DNA from: Pseudoduganella armeniaca
Lineage (GTDB): Bacteria > Pseudomonadota > Gammaproteobacteria > Burkholderiales > Burkholderiaceae_D
Length of the DNA stretch: 64,000 bases
NCBI RefSeq assembly: GCF_003028855.1
Contig: NZ_CP028324.1
Span: forward strand, 6,014,001-6,078,000
Direction of reading: 5' to 3'
This document shows, piece by piece, positions 25,644 to 34,818 of this stretch. The notes under the pieces were generated by a model. It was not told where the DNA came from. It saw only the letters and a program-made list of their open reading frames with translations, and did not search any database. Position 1 is the stretch's first letter; every line of letters starts with the position of its first letter. A program made the position numbers and the translations under genes.

Positions 25644-26063
25644 TTATTGGCCAACTTGGCGCACCACGAAGGTGGTAGCCAGCGGCAGTTTGGCAGCAGC
25701 CAGGCGGAACGCTTCGCGTGCCAGTTCTTCGGCCACGCCGTCCATTTCGTACAGGACCTTACCTGGCTGGATTTCAGCCACGTAGTATTCCGGATTACCT
25801 TTACCGTTACCCATACGGACTTCGGCAGGCTTGTTCGAAATTGGCTTGTCCGGGAAAACGCGGATCCAGATACGACCGCCACGCTTGATGTGACGGGTCA
25901 TGGCACGACGCGCTGCCTCGATCTGGCGGGCGGTGATACGACCGCGCGCCACGGCCTTCAGACCGAATTCGCCGAACGACACGGCGGTGCCGCGCGTGTG
26001 CGAAATACCGGTGTTACGGCCTTTCTGCTCTTTACGATACTTTCTGCGTGCTGGTTGCAGCAT
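25644..26063 (-). CDS. rplP: 50S ribosomal protein L16
   Basis: 139 residues: MLQPARRKYRKEQKGRNTG, then GRIWIRVFPDKPISNKPAEVRMG. The Arg that is hydroxylated by YcfD-type oxygenases lies in the RMGNGKG region. Two bases after rpsC. Confidence 0.98.
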   Translation of the reverse strand: MLQPARRKYRKEQKGRNTGISHTRGTAVSFGEFGLKAVARGRITARQIEAARRAMTRHIKRGGRIWIRVFPDKPISNKPAEVRMGNGKGNPEYYVAEIQPGKVLYEMDGVAEELAREAFRLAAAKLPLATTFVVRQVGQ

Positions 26064-26065
26064 GA

Positions 26066-26860
26066 TTATTCTCCTGCTTTCTCAGCCGGCTTCGCAGCAG
26101 CGCGGCGAGCGGCTGGGGCGCCTGGTTTAGCGCCCGGACCTGGACGTGGACGGCCACCTGGTTTGCCATCGTCGCGGCGTGGGCCGCGCTTCTTCTCGTC
26201 TGGCGGGGTGTCGATGACTGGTGCTTCGCCGGTGGCGGAGCGGTCACCCTTGTACACCCAAACCTTGACACCGATGATGCCGTAGGTGGTCGACGCTTCG
26301 GACGTGCCGTAGTCGATGTCCGCCTTCAGGGTGTGCAGAGGCACGCGGCCTTCGCGATACCATTCGGTACGGGCGATTTCGATACCGTTCAGACGGCCGG
26401 ACGACATGATCTTGATGCCCAGGGCACCCAGACGCATGGCGTTCTGCATCGCGCGCTTCATGGCGCGGCGGAACATGATCCGCTTTTCCAGCTGCTGCGA
26501 GATCGAATCGGCGATCAGCTGCGAATCGATTTCCGGCTTGCGGATTTCCTCGATATTGACGTGCACTGGCACACCCATGATCTTGGTCAGGTCCGACTTC
26601 AGCACTTCGATGTCTTCGCCCTTCTTGCCGATCACAACGCCCGGACGGGAGCTGTACACGGTGAAGCGTGCGTTCTTCGCAGGACGCTCGATGACGATGC
26701 GGCCGACGGAGGCGTTCTTCAGTTTCTTCTTCAGGTATGCGCGCGCCTTCAGGTCTTCGTTCAGCATTTGAGCGAAGTTGCCGTTGGTCGCGTACCAGCG
26801 GGAAGCCCAGTTACGGGTAACGGCCAGACGGAAGCCGGTTGGATGAATTTTCTGTCCCAT
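26066..26860 (-). CDS. rpsC: 30S ribosomal protein S3
   Basis: 264 residues, longer than the 233 of E. coli. Type-2 KH domain with GxxG loop in PGVVIGKKGEDIEVLKSDL and the C-terminal S3 domain RRAMKRAMQNAMRLGALGIK. The extra tail after about residue 218 is Pro/Arg/Lys/Ala-rich (KKRGPRRDDGKPGGRPRPGP) and probably disordered. Such tails occur in betaproteobacterial S3. Confidence 0.97.
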   Translation of the reverse strand: MGQKIHPTGFRLAVTRNWASRWYATNGNFAQMLNEDLKARAYLKKKLKNASVGRIVIERPAKNARFTVYSSRPGVVIGKKGEDIEVLKSDLTKIMGVPVHVNIEEIRKPEIDSQLIADSISQQLEKRIMFRRAMKRAMQNAMRLGALGIKIMSSGRLNGIEIARTEWYREGRVPLHTLKADIDYGTSEASTTYGIIGVKVWVYKGDRSATGEAPVIDTPPDEKKRGPRRDDGKPGGRPRPGPGAKPGAPAARRAAAKPAEKAGE

Positions 26861-26869
26861 CTTGGCTCC

Positions 26870-27199
26870 TTAGTTTCCGACCGTCAGGTAGACGTGGCAG
26901 GACTGTTTCGAGATACGATCGCCACGGCCCTTTGCACGCGCGGTGAAGCGCTTCAGGATCGGGCCCTTTTCGACGTAGATCGTTTTCACGTACAGTTCGT
27001 CGATGTCGGCACCATCGTTGTGCTCGGCGTTCGCAATAGCGGACTCCAGCACTTTCTTCAGGATGGCGGCGCCTTTTTTCGGGCTGAACTGCAGGATGTT
27101 CAGCGCGGCGTCGACCTTCTTGCCACGGATCAGGTCAGCGACCAGACGGCCCTTCTGATCCGACAGGCGCACGCCTTTGAGGATAGCTTTGGTTTCCAT
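26870..27199 (-). CDS. rplV: 50S ribosomal protein L22
   Basis: 109 residues. METKAILKGVRLSDQKGRLV, with the beta-hairpin that lines the exit tunnel (YVEKGPILKRFTARAKGRGD), the site of macrolide-resistance changes elsewhere; it looks wild type. Its ATG shares one base with the rpsS stop (TAATG). Confidence 0.98.
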   Translation of the reverse strand: METKAILKGVRLSDQKGRLVADLIRGKKVDAALNILQFSPKKGAAILKKVLESAIANAEHNDGADIDELYVKTIYVEKGPILKRFTARAKGRGDRISKQSCHVYLTVGN

Positions 27200-27474
27200 T
27201 ATTTCTTAGCCTTTTTGTCAGCAGCGTGGCCCTTGAACGTACGGGTCAGCGCGAACTCGCCGAGCTTGTGACCAACCATGTTCTCGGAGACGTACACGGG
27301 AACGTGCACCTTGCCGTTGTGCACGGCAATCGTCAGACCGATGAAGTCAGGCATGATCGTCGAACGACGGGACCAGGTTTTGATTGGCTTCTTGTCCTTG
27401 GTCGCTTGCGCGGCTTCGACCTTCTTCACCAGGTGGGCGTCGCAGAACGGCCCTTTTTTCAATGAACGAGTCAT
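27199..27474 (-). CDS. rpsS: 30S ribosomal protein S19
   Basis: 91 residues: MTRSLKKGPFCDAHLVKKVE, IKTWSRRSTIMPDFIGLTIAV, and VYVSENMVGHKLGEFALTRTF. Head protein of the 30S subunit. Between rplB and rplV. Confidence 0.98.
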   Translation of the reverse strand: MTRSLKKGPFCDAHLVKKVEAAQATKDKKPIKTWSRRSTIMPDFIGLTIAVHNGKVHVPVYVSENMVGHKLGEFALTRTFKGHAADKKAKK

Positions 27475-27483
27475 GGTTTATCC

Positions 27484-28311
27484 TTATTTCTTGCCGCGGC
27501 GCGAGACGATCATCGAAGAAGTGCGCTTGTTCGAACGCGTCTTCTTGCCCTTGGTCTGCTGGCCCCATGGCGATACTGGATGACGACCAGCTGCGGTACG
27601 GCCTTCACCACCACCGTGCGGGTGGTCGATCGGGTTCATCACGACACCGCGAACGGTCGGACGAACACCGCGCCAACGCATCGCACCGGCTTTACCGATC
27701 TTGCGCAGGTTGTGCTCGCCGTTGCCGACTTCGCCAACCGTGGCACGGCACTCGATGTGCACGCGACGCACTTCGCCGGAGCGCAGACGCACCTGAGCGT
27801 AAGTACCTTCACGGGCCATCAGCACGACGCCAGCGCCGGCGGTACGGGCCATCTGGGCACCTTTACCTGGCAGCATTTCGACGCAGTGCATCGTGGTGCC
27901 GACTGGGATGTTGCGGATCGGCAGGCAGTTACCGGCCTTGATCGGGGCTTCGGAACCGTTCATCAGCGTATCGCCAACGGACAGGCCTTTGGAAGCGATG
28001 ATGTAAGCGCGCTCGCCGTCGGCGTAGCACAGCAGGGCGATGTGCGCCGTGCGGTTTGGATCGTATTCGATACGTTCCACTTTCGCAGGGATGCCATCCT
28101 TGTTGCGCTTGAAGTCGACCAGACGGTAGTGCTGCTTGTGACCACCACCGATGTGACGGGTGGTGATGTGGCCGTTGTTATTACGGCCGGCGGTCTTCGA
28201 TTTTTTCTCAACCAGGGCAGCGAACGGACGGCCTTTGTACAGGTCGGCGTTGACTACCTTCACCATGCCGCGACGGCCTGGGGAGGTTGGCTTCATCTTA
28301 ACGAGTGCCAT
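27484..28311 (-). CDS. rplB: 50S ribosomal protein L2
   Basis: 275 residues. Central to subunit association and the peptidyl-transferase region. The near-universal C-terminal segment is present (VRGVVMNPIDHPHGGGEGRT, with the conserved His). Its ATG shares one base with the rplW stop. Confidence 0.98.
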   Translation of the reverse strand: MALVKMKPTSPGRRGMVKVVNADLYKGRPFAALVEKKSKTAGRNNNGHITTRHIGGGHKQHYRLVDFKRNKDGIPAKVERIEYDPNRTAHIALLCYADGERAYIIASKGLSVGDTLMNGSEAPIKAGNCLPIRNIPVGTTMHCVEMLPGKGAQMARTAGAGVVLMAREGTYAQVRLRSGEVRRVHIECRATVGEVGNGEHNLRKIGKAGAMRWRGVRPTVRGVVMNPIDHPHGGGEGRTAAGRHPVSPWGQQTKGKKTRSNKRTSSMIVSRRGKK

Positions 28312-28625
28312 TATTTAGCCTCCTCGGAGAAATTGATTTCCTGGCCGGGCTTCAGGCACACGAAAGCACGCTTGGTATGGTTGCGACGACCGACGAAACG
28401 GCCCGAACGCTTCACTTTACCTTCGCGGTTTACGGTCTGCACCGATTCCACTTCAACCTTGAACAGCAGTTCAACGGCGGCCTTGATTTCTGGCTTGGTC
28501 GCGTCCATGGCAACACGGAACACGATCTGTTCGTTCTTTTCCGCGACCATGGTGGCCTTCTCGGAAATGACCGGCGCCAGCAGCACCTTCATCAGGCGCT
28601 CTTCGCTAATTTTTACGGCGCTCAT
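28311..28625 (-). CDS. rplW: 50S ribosomal protein L23
   Basis: 104 residues. Tunnel-exit protein that docks trigger factor and SRP; LLAPVISEKATMVAEKNEQ and KRSGRFVGRRNHTKRAFV. Overlaps rplD by 4 bases, so probably translationally coupled. Confidence 0.98.
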   Translation of the reverse strand: MSAVKISEERLMKVLLAPVISEKATMVAEKNEQIVFRVAMDATKPEIKAAVELLFKVEVESVQTVNREGKVKRSGRFVGRRNHTKRAFVCLKPGQEINFSEEAK

Positions 28626-29242
28626 GCCAGCAACTCCTCAATCTTGGCCAGTGCCGCTTTGGTAACCAGGACCTTCTTGTAGAAGACCAGCGACATTGGA
28701 TCTGCGTGACGCGGTTCCACGACCAGCACGTTCGGCAGGTTGCGGGAAGCCAGCAGCAGGTTTTCTTCGATGTTGTCGGTGATGATCAGGACCGATTCCA
28801 GACCCATGCCGGTCAGCTTTTGCGACAGCAGCTTGGTTTTCGGAGCTTCGATCGACAGATCTTCGATCACGACCAGGCGTTCCTCGCGGGCCAGCTGGGA
28901 CAGGATCGAGCACAGACCTGCGCGGTACATCTTCTTGTTCACTTTGTGGGTGAAGTTCTCGTCAGGCGAGTTCGGGAAGATGCGACCACCGCCGCGCCAC
29001 AGTGGCGACGACGACATACCAGCACGAGCACGGCCGGTACCTTTTTGGCGCCATGGCTTCTTGGTCGTGTGGTGGACTTCTTCACGGTCTTTCTGCTTGC
29101 GGTTGCCGCTACGGGCGTTGGCAGCATAGGCGACCACGATCTGGTGGATCAGCGCTTCGTTGTAATCACGGCCGAAGACGGTGTCAGCGGCGGCAACGTT
29201 GGAGGCAGCTTGACCTTGCGCGTTCAAGAGCTTGAGTTCCAT
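28622..29242 (-). CDS. rplD: 50S ribosomal protein L4
   Basis: 206 residues. The extended loop KPWRQKGTGRARAGMSSSPLWRG reaches the exit tunnel. In E. coli L4 represses the S10 operon through a leader; here the leader would have to lie before rplC because rpsJ is elsewhere. 3 bases after rplC. Confidence 0.98.
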   Translation of the reverse strand: MELKLLNAQGQAASNVAAADTVFGRDYNEALIHQIVVAYAANARSGNRKQKDREEVHHTTKKPWRQKGTGRARAGMSSSPLWRGGGRIFPNSPDENFTHKVNKKMYRAGLCSILSQLAREERLVVIEDLSIEAPKTKLLSQKLTGMGLESVLIITDNIEENLLLASRNLPNVLVVEPRHADPMSLVFYKKVLVTKAALAKIEELLA

Positions 29243-29245
29243 CGA

Positions 29246-29902
29246 TTAAGCTCCCTTCTTAGCTTTGACTTTGACGGCTGGCGATACAACAACCTGGCCG
29301 TTTTTCGCGCCTGGTACTGCACCCTTCACCAGCAGCAGCTGGCGATCAGCGTCGATACGAGCGATTTCCAGGTTCTGGGTGGTGACGGTGACGTCGCCCA
29401 GGTGACCGGTCATGCGCTTGCCTGGGAAGACGCGGCCCGGATCCTGCGCCATACCGATGGAGCCTGGTACGTTGTGCGAACGGGAGTTACCGTGGGTAGC
29501 ACGGCCGGATGCGAAGTTGTAACGCTTGATGGTACCGGCGTAGCCTTTACCGATCGAGACGCCCTGGACGTCGATCTTTTGACCGACTTCGAACAGGGAA
29601 GCGGCGATGACTTCGCCAGCTTTCAGTTCTGCTGCTTTAGCAGCGTCAACACGGAACTCTTTCAGCAGAGTACCGGCTTCGACACCAGCTTTGGCGTAGT
29701 GACCCGCAGCGGCTTTGGTCACGCGGGAAGCGCGACGTTGACCGAATACGACCTGAACAGCGGAGTAACCATCCGTTTCAGGAGTTTTGATTTGCGCAAT
29801 ACGGTTGTTCGATACATCCAGCACGGTGACAGGAATCGAATCCCCATCGTCCGTGAAGATACGCATCATGCCAACCTTGCGACCGAGGAGGCCAAGGCTC
29901 AT
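29246..29902 (-). CDS. rplC: 50S ribosomal protein L3
   Basis: 218 residues: MSLGLLGRKVGMMRIFTDDG and the rRNA-contacting loop HGNSRSHNVPGSIGMAQDPG, with the conserved Gln that is methylated by PrmB. Here it is the first gene of the S10 cluster, because rpsJ lies 6 kb away beyond unrelated genes. A promoter of its own is visible upstream. Confidence 0.98.
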   Translation of the reverse strand: MSLGLLGRKVGMMRIFTDDGDSIPVTVLDVSNNRIAQIKTPETDGYSAVQVVFGQRRASRVTKAAAGHYAKAGVEAGTLLKEFRVDAAKAAELKAGEVIAASLFEVGQKIDVQGVSIGKGYAGTIKRYNFASGRATHGNSRSHNVPGSIGMAQDPGRVFPGKRMTGHLGDVTVTTQNLEIARIDADRQLLLVKGAVPGAKNGQVVVSPAVKVKAKKGA

Positions 29903-29995
29903 TTTTTCTCCATTCCCACCTACGATTGGGCAGGGCTATGTTGAACTACAAAAAAAGGTACAGACAAAAAAGTCGATTCCATACCGAAGCCGGCT

Positions 29996-30024
29996 AGTGT
30001 ACTTCGCTTCGCCCCTTGACGCAA
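29996..30024 (-). promoter_or_regulatory. Sigma-70 promoter for rplC and the S10-spc cluster
   Basis: Minus-strand TTGCGT (plus 30019-30024), 17-base spacer, TACACT (plus 29996-30001). It leaves a 5' leader of about 90 bases before rplC containing T-rich stretches. The 191-base gap to the hydrolase gene holds no other recognisable feature beyond a small TGCGCA hairpin (about 30055-30075). Confidence 0.65.
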
Positions 30025-30093
30025 CAAGTAATTACGAGGTATGTCGTTGTTGTTGCGCAAAGATTGCGCAGGGCCGCCGCCCGGGGCGCCGCG

Positions 30094-31296
30094 TTACCGG
30101 ACCAGCGCCTGGTACAGCAGGTTGGTGACCCGGGCGGCCGGCTTGCCCGGGTCGCCCAGCACCTTCTGCGGCTGGTGCTGCAGCATCAGCACGGCCACCA
30201 GCCGCTCCTGGCGGTCGACCGTGAACCAGGTCGATTGGGCACCGGTCCAGCCAAACTGGCCCAGCGAACCGAGCCGACCGCGCCGTGCCAGGTCCAGCAC
30301 GACCCCACCGCCCAGGCCGTAACCCTCGGCGCCGTACTGGTCCCAGGTCGGCGGCGCCAGGTGCGACAGGTGGTTCTGCATCATCAGCTCCACGCTCTTG
30401 CGGCCCAGCACCATGCGGCCCTGCAGCACGCCGCCATCGAGCAGCATCTGGGCAAAGCGGGCGTAGTCCTCCGCCGTGGCGTACAGGCCGATGGCGCCGT
30501 TCAGGTAGGGCGTGATGCGCTGGCCGTTGGCGGCCGGCGCCGGCACCAGCTGGCCATCGGCATCGGTGGTGCTGACGGCCGCGAGCCGGCCGCGCTGCTC
30601 GGGCGCCAGCACGAAGCCCGTGTCGCGCATGCCCAGCGGCTGGAAGATGCGCTTGTGCAGGAAGGCGTCCAGCCGGAGGCCGGAAATCGCCTCGATCACG
30701 CGGCCGGCCACGACGGCGCCGATGGCATCGTCGCGGAAGCGCGTGCCGGGCTCGGCCGCCAACGGCAGCGCCGCCAGGCGGCGCACGTAGTCGTCCAGGT
30801 CCGGCGCCTGCTCGAGCGACGGGTCGCCGCCGAAGCCCGCCGTTTGCGCCAGCAGCTGGCGCACCGTCAATACCTCGCGTGGAGGCTTGCCGTCGGCCAG
30901 GCGCAGCGCGCGCAGTTCGGGCACGTAGGCGGCCACCGGGTCATCCAGGTTCAGCCTGCCCTCTTCCATCAACATCAATACGCCCGCGGCCGTGACCGCC
31001 TTCGTCATCGCGTCGATGCGGAAGATCGCATCGCGCGGCAGCGGCTCGCGCCGCTCGAGGTCGCGGTGGCCCCAGGCGCGCCAGTCGACCACGCGGCCAT
31101 GGCGCAGCACCAGCGCGACGGCCCCCAGGTAATCGCCGCGTGCCACGCTCGACTCCAGGTAGCGATCCAGCCGTTCCAGGCGTTCCGGCGCGATGCCTTG
31201 CGTCTGCGGCGCCGCCTCCGGCAGCGGGGCCGCCCTGGACGACGGCGCGGCGCCGCATGCGGCGGCAACGAGCAGGAGCGAGAGGAGGCGTTTCAT
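30094..31296 (-). CDS. Beta-lactamase/esterase-fold (class C-like) serine hydrolase homologue with altered active site
   Basis: 400 residues from the ATG at 31296, which begins a signal peptide (MKRLLSLLLVAAACGAAP). The fold family is shown by FRIDAMTKAVTAAGVLMLMEEG (about 92-113), VRQLLAQTAGFGG, IFQPLGMRDTGFVLAP and FGWTGAQSTWFTVDRQ. In active members the first motif is SxxK; here it is Ala96-Met-Thr-Lys99, with the serine replaced by GCG at 31009-31011. The expected Tyr of the second motif is also missing (GTRFRDDAIG in place of a YSN/YSD-type stretch). It is probably periplasmic and either inactive or non-canonical. It lies between rplC and a membrane-protein gene, inside the block that splits rpsJ from rplC. 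Confidence 0.85.
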   Translation of the reverse strand: MKRLLSLLLVAAACGAAPSSRAAPLPEAAPQTQGIAPERLERLDRYLESSVARGDYLGAVALVLRHGRVVDWRAWGHRDLERREPLPRDAIFRIDAMTKAVTAAGVLMLMEEGRLNLDDPVAAYVPELRALRLADGKPPREVLTVRQLLAQTAGFGGDPSLEQAPDLDDYVRRLAALPLAAEPGTRFRDDAIGAVVAGRVIEAISGLRLDAFLHKRIFQPLGMRDTGFVLAPEQRGRLAAVSTTDADGQLVPAPAANGQRITPYLNGAIGLYATAEDYARFAQMLLDGGVLQGRMVLGRKSVELMMQNHLSHLAPPTWDQYGAEGYGLGGGVVLDLARRGRLGSLGQFGWTGAQSTWFTVDRQERLVAVLMLQHQPQKVLGDPGKPAARVTNLLYQALVR

Positions 31297-31384
31297 GAAA
31301 GTTGGACGAAGTGGTAACGGCTCATTGTACTGCCGCTGCCTGCGCGCCCGGCAGCGCGACGCGAGCTGGTGCGATAATCGCCAC

Positions 31385-31852
31385 ATGACCTCCTACATGC
31401 TCCTGAAACTGCTGCACGTGCTCAGCTCCACCGTCCTGTTCGGTACCGGCATGGGCATTGCCTTCTTCAAGTGGATCACGGACCGCAGCGGCGACGTGCG
31501 TGCGATTCGCATCGTCACGGAACGCACCGTGCTGGCCGACTACGTCTTCACGACGCCGGCCGTCATCGTCCAGCCCGTCACGGGCCTGGCCATGGTCTGG
31601 CTGGCCGGCTATCCATTGACCAGCACGTGGATCGTCTGGTCGATCGGACTGTACCTGCTGGCCGGGGTGTGCTGGTTGCCGGTCGTGTGGCTGCAGATCC
31701 GCATGCGCGACCTGGCGCGCGTGGCCGATGCGGACGGCAGTGCCCTGCCGCCGCTGTACTGGCGCTACCAGCGCTGGTGGTTTCTGCTGGGTATCCCTGC
31801 CTTCAGCGCGCTGGTGGTGATTTTCTGGTTGATGCTGAATAAACCGGTATGA
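31385..31852 (+). CDS. Integral membrane protein, DUF2269-type
   Basis: 155 residues with four hydrophobic segments (LLKLLHVLSSTVLFGTGMG, VFTTPAVIVQPVTGLAMVWL, WSIGLYLLAGVCWLPVVW, FLLGIPAFSALVVIFWLML). The pattern with N-terminal KxxH-containing helix (KLLHVLSS) and a conserved RWWF near the end matches the DUF2269 family of unknown function. ATG at 31385 chosen; a longer frame to the left overlaps the divergent hydrolase gene. Convergent with the TonB-dependent receptor. Confidence 0.75.
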   Translation: MTSYMLLKLLHVLSSTVLFGTGMGIAFFKWITDRSGDVRAIRIVTERTVLADYVFTTPAVIVQPVTGLAMVWLAGYPLTSTWIVWSIGLYLLAGVCWLPVVWLQIRMRDLARVADADGSALPPLYWRYQRWWFLLGIPAFSALVVIFWLMLNKPV

Positions 31853-31854
31853 CA

Positions 31855-31882
31855 ATAAAAAACCGGGCCTGCGGGCCCGGTT
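31855..31882. terminator. Terminator between convergent genes
   Basis: Stem AACCGGGCC (31861-31869) / GGCCCGGTT (31874-31882). On the minus strand it is followed by TTTTTTATT, so it is a strong terminator for the TonB-dependent receptor; on the plus strand the U-run is poor. Confidence 0.85.
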
Positions 31883-31903
31883 GTGCTGTCACGTTCGCAA
31901 CGA

Positions 31904-34789
31904 TCAGAACGAGTAGCGTGCGCTGACGGAGAAGTAGCGGCCGTAAGGGTTGTGCAGCCCTTCGTTGTAGCCTGCCAGTGCGGCACCGCTGCTGTTGGTG
32001 CCAACGGCCGGATCGTACGGGGCACGCTTGTCGAACAGGTTCTGGATGTTCAGGTTCAGCGTCAGGTTGCGGAAGCCCGTGTAGGTATAGCCCAGGCCGA
32101 CCGTGATCCAGCGTGGGATCTTGCAATCAGGATAGTATTCCTCGTACAGCGGGACCGAGGTGTTGCGGTTTTCTTCCGCATCGGTGTCCTTGCGCGTGCC
32201 GTAGTGGCAGAACGGCTGGTCGTAGACGGTATCGCCATTCGCCACGCGCAGCAGCGAGACGCCGCCCACGTAGTTCACCGAGGCGTTGACCGCGTGATCG
32301 CCGCGTGTCCACGTGGTGGCCACGTTGAACTTCAGGCGCGGCAGGTCGATCGAGCTGCTGAGGTTCCAGTCATAGATGCCGGCATTGCCGCCCACCAGGT
32401 TGTGCTCGACGTCGCCCGGGTGCTGCGCCAGCGAGTAATGCGTCATGTAGGTGCCGCTGACCTTGGTGCTCAGCGCGCCCCACTCGCCCAGCTTGGCGCG
32501 GTGGTTGACGTCGAAGTCGATGCCGCGTACTTCGGTCGCGCCCTGGTTGGTCCATGGCGTCTTGACCATCAGCAGCGGGCCCGTGTTGGGGATCTTGACG
32601 CCATTCGCATCCGTCACCCAGTTGTCCGGATTCGGATCGCGGATGACGTTCTCGGGGAAGCGGTCTTCGTTCTTCAACGCTTCGAACGCGGTACCCAGCG
32701 CCACTTCTCCTTCCTTGCGGATCTTGAAATACTCGATGTTGAAGTCCAGGTTGCTGGTAGGAGAATAGATCAGGCCCAGCGAGAAGCTGCGCGATTTTTC
32801 CGGGATCAGGTCGGGGTTGGCACCGCCCGTGCCGGCGGCGGACTTGGCGCAATCGAGTTCGGTGGCGCCGGGTTTCGGCGTCTCCTCGTCCGCCTCGCAG
32901 CGGCGAATATCGTGGATACCGGTCAGGAAGAATTGCGAGCCGCCCGGCGTGACCTGCGTCAGCGCCGGCGCGCGGAAGCCCTTCTGGAAGGTGCCGCGGA
33001 ACGCCAGGCCATCGAATGCCGTCCACTTGGCGCCCACTTTCGGCACGTAATTGGTCTTGATGCCCGGGTATTTGTCGGCACGGCCCGCAAATTCCATTTC
33101 CAGGTTCTTCAGCAGCGGCGTGCGGAATTCGACGAACGCGGATTTGACATCGCGCTCGCCATCGATGACCGAGTTCACCAGAGCGTAGATGTTACCCGCG
33201 GCCAGGTCGGCCGACGGATCCAGCTTGATTTTTTCACGCCGCACCTCGACGCCCAGCGCGACGCCGATGGGGCCACCCGGCAACTGGCCGAATTCGGTCG
33301 CGACCTTGCCATCCCACTGCAGGATCGACGCCTTGCCGGTGCTCAGCACGTCTTGCGAGATCGTTGGGTCAGCCGCCAGCTGCGCCAGGGTCGTCCCGGT
33401 GTTCAGCTTGCGCAGCGTCGGCAGGTACAGGCGGCCGAACGTCGTGTCGTCCTTTTTCGACTGGTTCCACAGCAGGCCCGTGTCCCACGTCCAGCCACCG
33501 ATTTCGCCATCGGCACCGATCAGCAGGCGGCTGTTGGCATTGACGACTTCGCTGCCGCCACGCAGGTTGGCGAAGCGGTAGCCCACCGACGCGCGCGCGT
33601 TCGGGAACGGATTGTCGGGGTGGCCGATTTCCAGGATGGCCTGGAATGGATCGGAGACGCCGGCCGCCGTGAAGTTGTTGACGGAAGACTGGCCCAGCGT
33701 GATCGGCGCGCCGGTGTACTGACGCTCCGAGCGCGCGTAGGCCGCTTCGGCGAAGAGACGGGCCGTTTGGCCGATCTTCAGGGTACCGCGGCTCATCACC
33801 GTCGCGTCCTTGCCCGCGCTTTGCGTTTCCAGGAACTGGTTGGTGTCGAAGTTACAGAACTGGCGGCCGATCCACACGCTGCTGGCACTAAGGCCCATGG
33901 CCGTGGTGCCGGTCAGCACCTGGGAGGGATCGCAGCCGAGCGTAGGGCGCAACCGTGCGTCGGCGTTCGCGCGCGACACGGCAAAGTTCTTCGAACCCGG
34001 CGAACTTTCGCGATAGAACGTCGGGTACTGGGACACGAAACTGCCATACGGCGTGGCGAAGCGGCCGTTCAGGAACTTGTACTGGTCGTAGGCGATGTCG
34101 GTGGTTTCCTGGCGCGACGTGCGGTCGCGCTTCGACACGTCCGCGGTGACCAGGATGTTGTAGCCGTCAGCGTCCAGGTCGCCCTTGCCCCAGGCCGCGC
34201 TGGCGCCGCGCTTCTTGAAGTTGCCGTCGTCGTTGGCGTTCATGCGCGCGGCCACTTCGACGCCCTGGTAATTGCTCTTCGTGATGAAGTTGATGACGCC
34301 GCCAATGGCGTCGGACCCGTACACGGCGGAGGCGCCGTCCTTCAGGATCTCGACCCGGTCGATGGCGGAGACGGGAATGGTATTCAGGTCGTACAGCGTG
34401 GAGTTGCCGTCGTTCGGGTCGGCATAGGCGGCCGGCGTCATGCGGCGGCCGTTCAGCAGGATCAGCGTGGACGTCGACGACAGGCCGCGCAGCGAAGCGG
34501 TCGCCACGCCGCTGGCGAAGTTGCCGCCGCGCGAGTCGTAGTTGCTGTCGGTACCGATCGCCGGCACGAAACGCATCAGTTCCGTAACGGTCTGCGCGCC
34601 CGTGTTCTTGATGTCCTGCGCCGTGACGACCTGGACCGGCGATGCGCCTTCCTTGTCCACGCGCTTCAAGTTGGAGCCGGTGATGTAGACCGTCTGGCTC
34701 GGTTGTGCTGGGGTTTGTTGTGCCAGGATGGCAGGGGTGGTCAGTGTCATTGCTACCGCAACAACACTTTTCTTCAAAGTCACTTGCAT
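31904..34789 (-). CDS. TonB-dependent outer-membrane receptor
   Basis: 961 residues, large for the family. Signal peptide (MQVTLKKSVVAVAMTLTTPAILA). Plug domain at about 45-175 with SPVQVVTAQDIKNTGAQTV, LNGRRMTP and RVEILKDGASAVYGSDAIGGV, then a 22-strand barrel ending in FSVSARYSF with a terminal aromatic residue. The ITGSNLKRVDKEGASPV start is typical of Massilia/Xanthomonas-type receptors for sugars, peptides or siderophores; the ligand is unknown. Standing alone (no FecI/FecR). A 27-base palindrome lies 30 bases upstream of the start. Part of the block between rpsJ and rplC. Confidence 0.93.
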   Translation of the reverse strand: MQVTLKKSVVAVAMTLTTPAILAQQTPAQPSQTVYITGSNLKRVDKEGASPVQVVTAQDIKNTGAQTVTELMRFVPAIGTDSNYDSRGGNFASGVATASLRGLSSTSTLILLNGRRMTPAAYADPNDGNSTLYDLNTIPVSAIDRVEILKDGASAVYGSDAIGGVINFITKSNYQGVEVAARMNANDDGNFKKRGASAAWGKGDLDADGYNILVTADVSKRDRTSRQETTDIAYDQYKFLNGRFATPYGSFVSQYPTFYRESSPGSKNFAVSRANADARLRPTLGCDPSQVLTGTTAMGLSASSVWIGRQFCNFDTNQFLETQSAGKDATVMSRGTLKIGQTARLFAEAAYARSERQYTGAPITLGQSSVNNFTAAGVSDPFQAILEIGHPDNPFPNARASVGYRFANLRGGSEVVNANSRLLIGADGEIGGWTWDTGLLWNQSKKDDTTFGRLYLPTLRKLNTGTTLAQLAADPTISQDVLSTGKASILQWDGKVATEFGQLPGGPIGVALGVEVRREKIKLDPSADLAAGNIYALVNSVIDGERDVKSAFVEFRTPLLKNLEMEFAGRADKYPGIKTNYVPKVGAKWTAFDGLAFRGTFQKGFRAPALTQVTPGGSQFFLTGIHDIRRCEADEETPKPGATELDCAKSAAGTGGANPDLIPEKSRSFSLGLIYSPTSNLDFNIEYFKIRKEGEVALGTAFEALKNEDRFPENVIRDPNPDNWVTDANGVKIPNTGPLLMVKTPWTNQGATEVRGIDFDVNHRAKLGEWGALSTKVSGTYMTHYSLAQHPGDVEHNLVGGNAGIYDWNLSSSIDLPRLKFNVATTWTRGDHAVNASVNYVGGVSLLRVANGDTVYDQPFCHYGTRKDTDAEENRNTSVPLYEEYYPDCKIPRWITVGLGYTYTGFRNLTLNLNIQNLFDKRAPYDPAVGTNSSGAALAGYNEGLHNPYGRYFSVSARYSF

Positions 34790-34818
34790 GCGTGTCGCTC
34801 CCGAATCTTGTGATTTAT

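Noticed and set aside
31883..34813. Very long open frame on the plus strand opposite the TonB receptor (976 codons)
   Set aside because: Low-complexity, Arg/Val/Asp-rich translation with no motif. The minus strand carries a textbook receptor, so this is a GC-driven antisense shadow.
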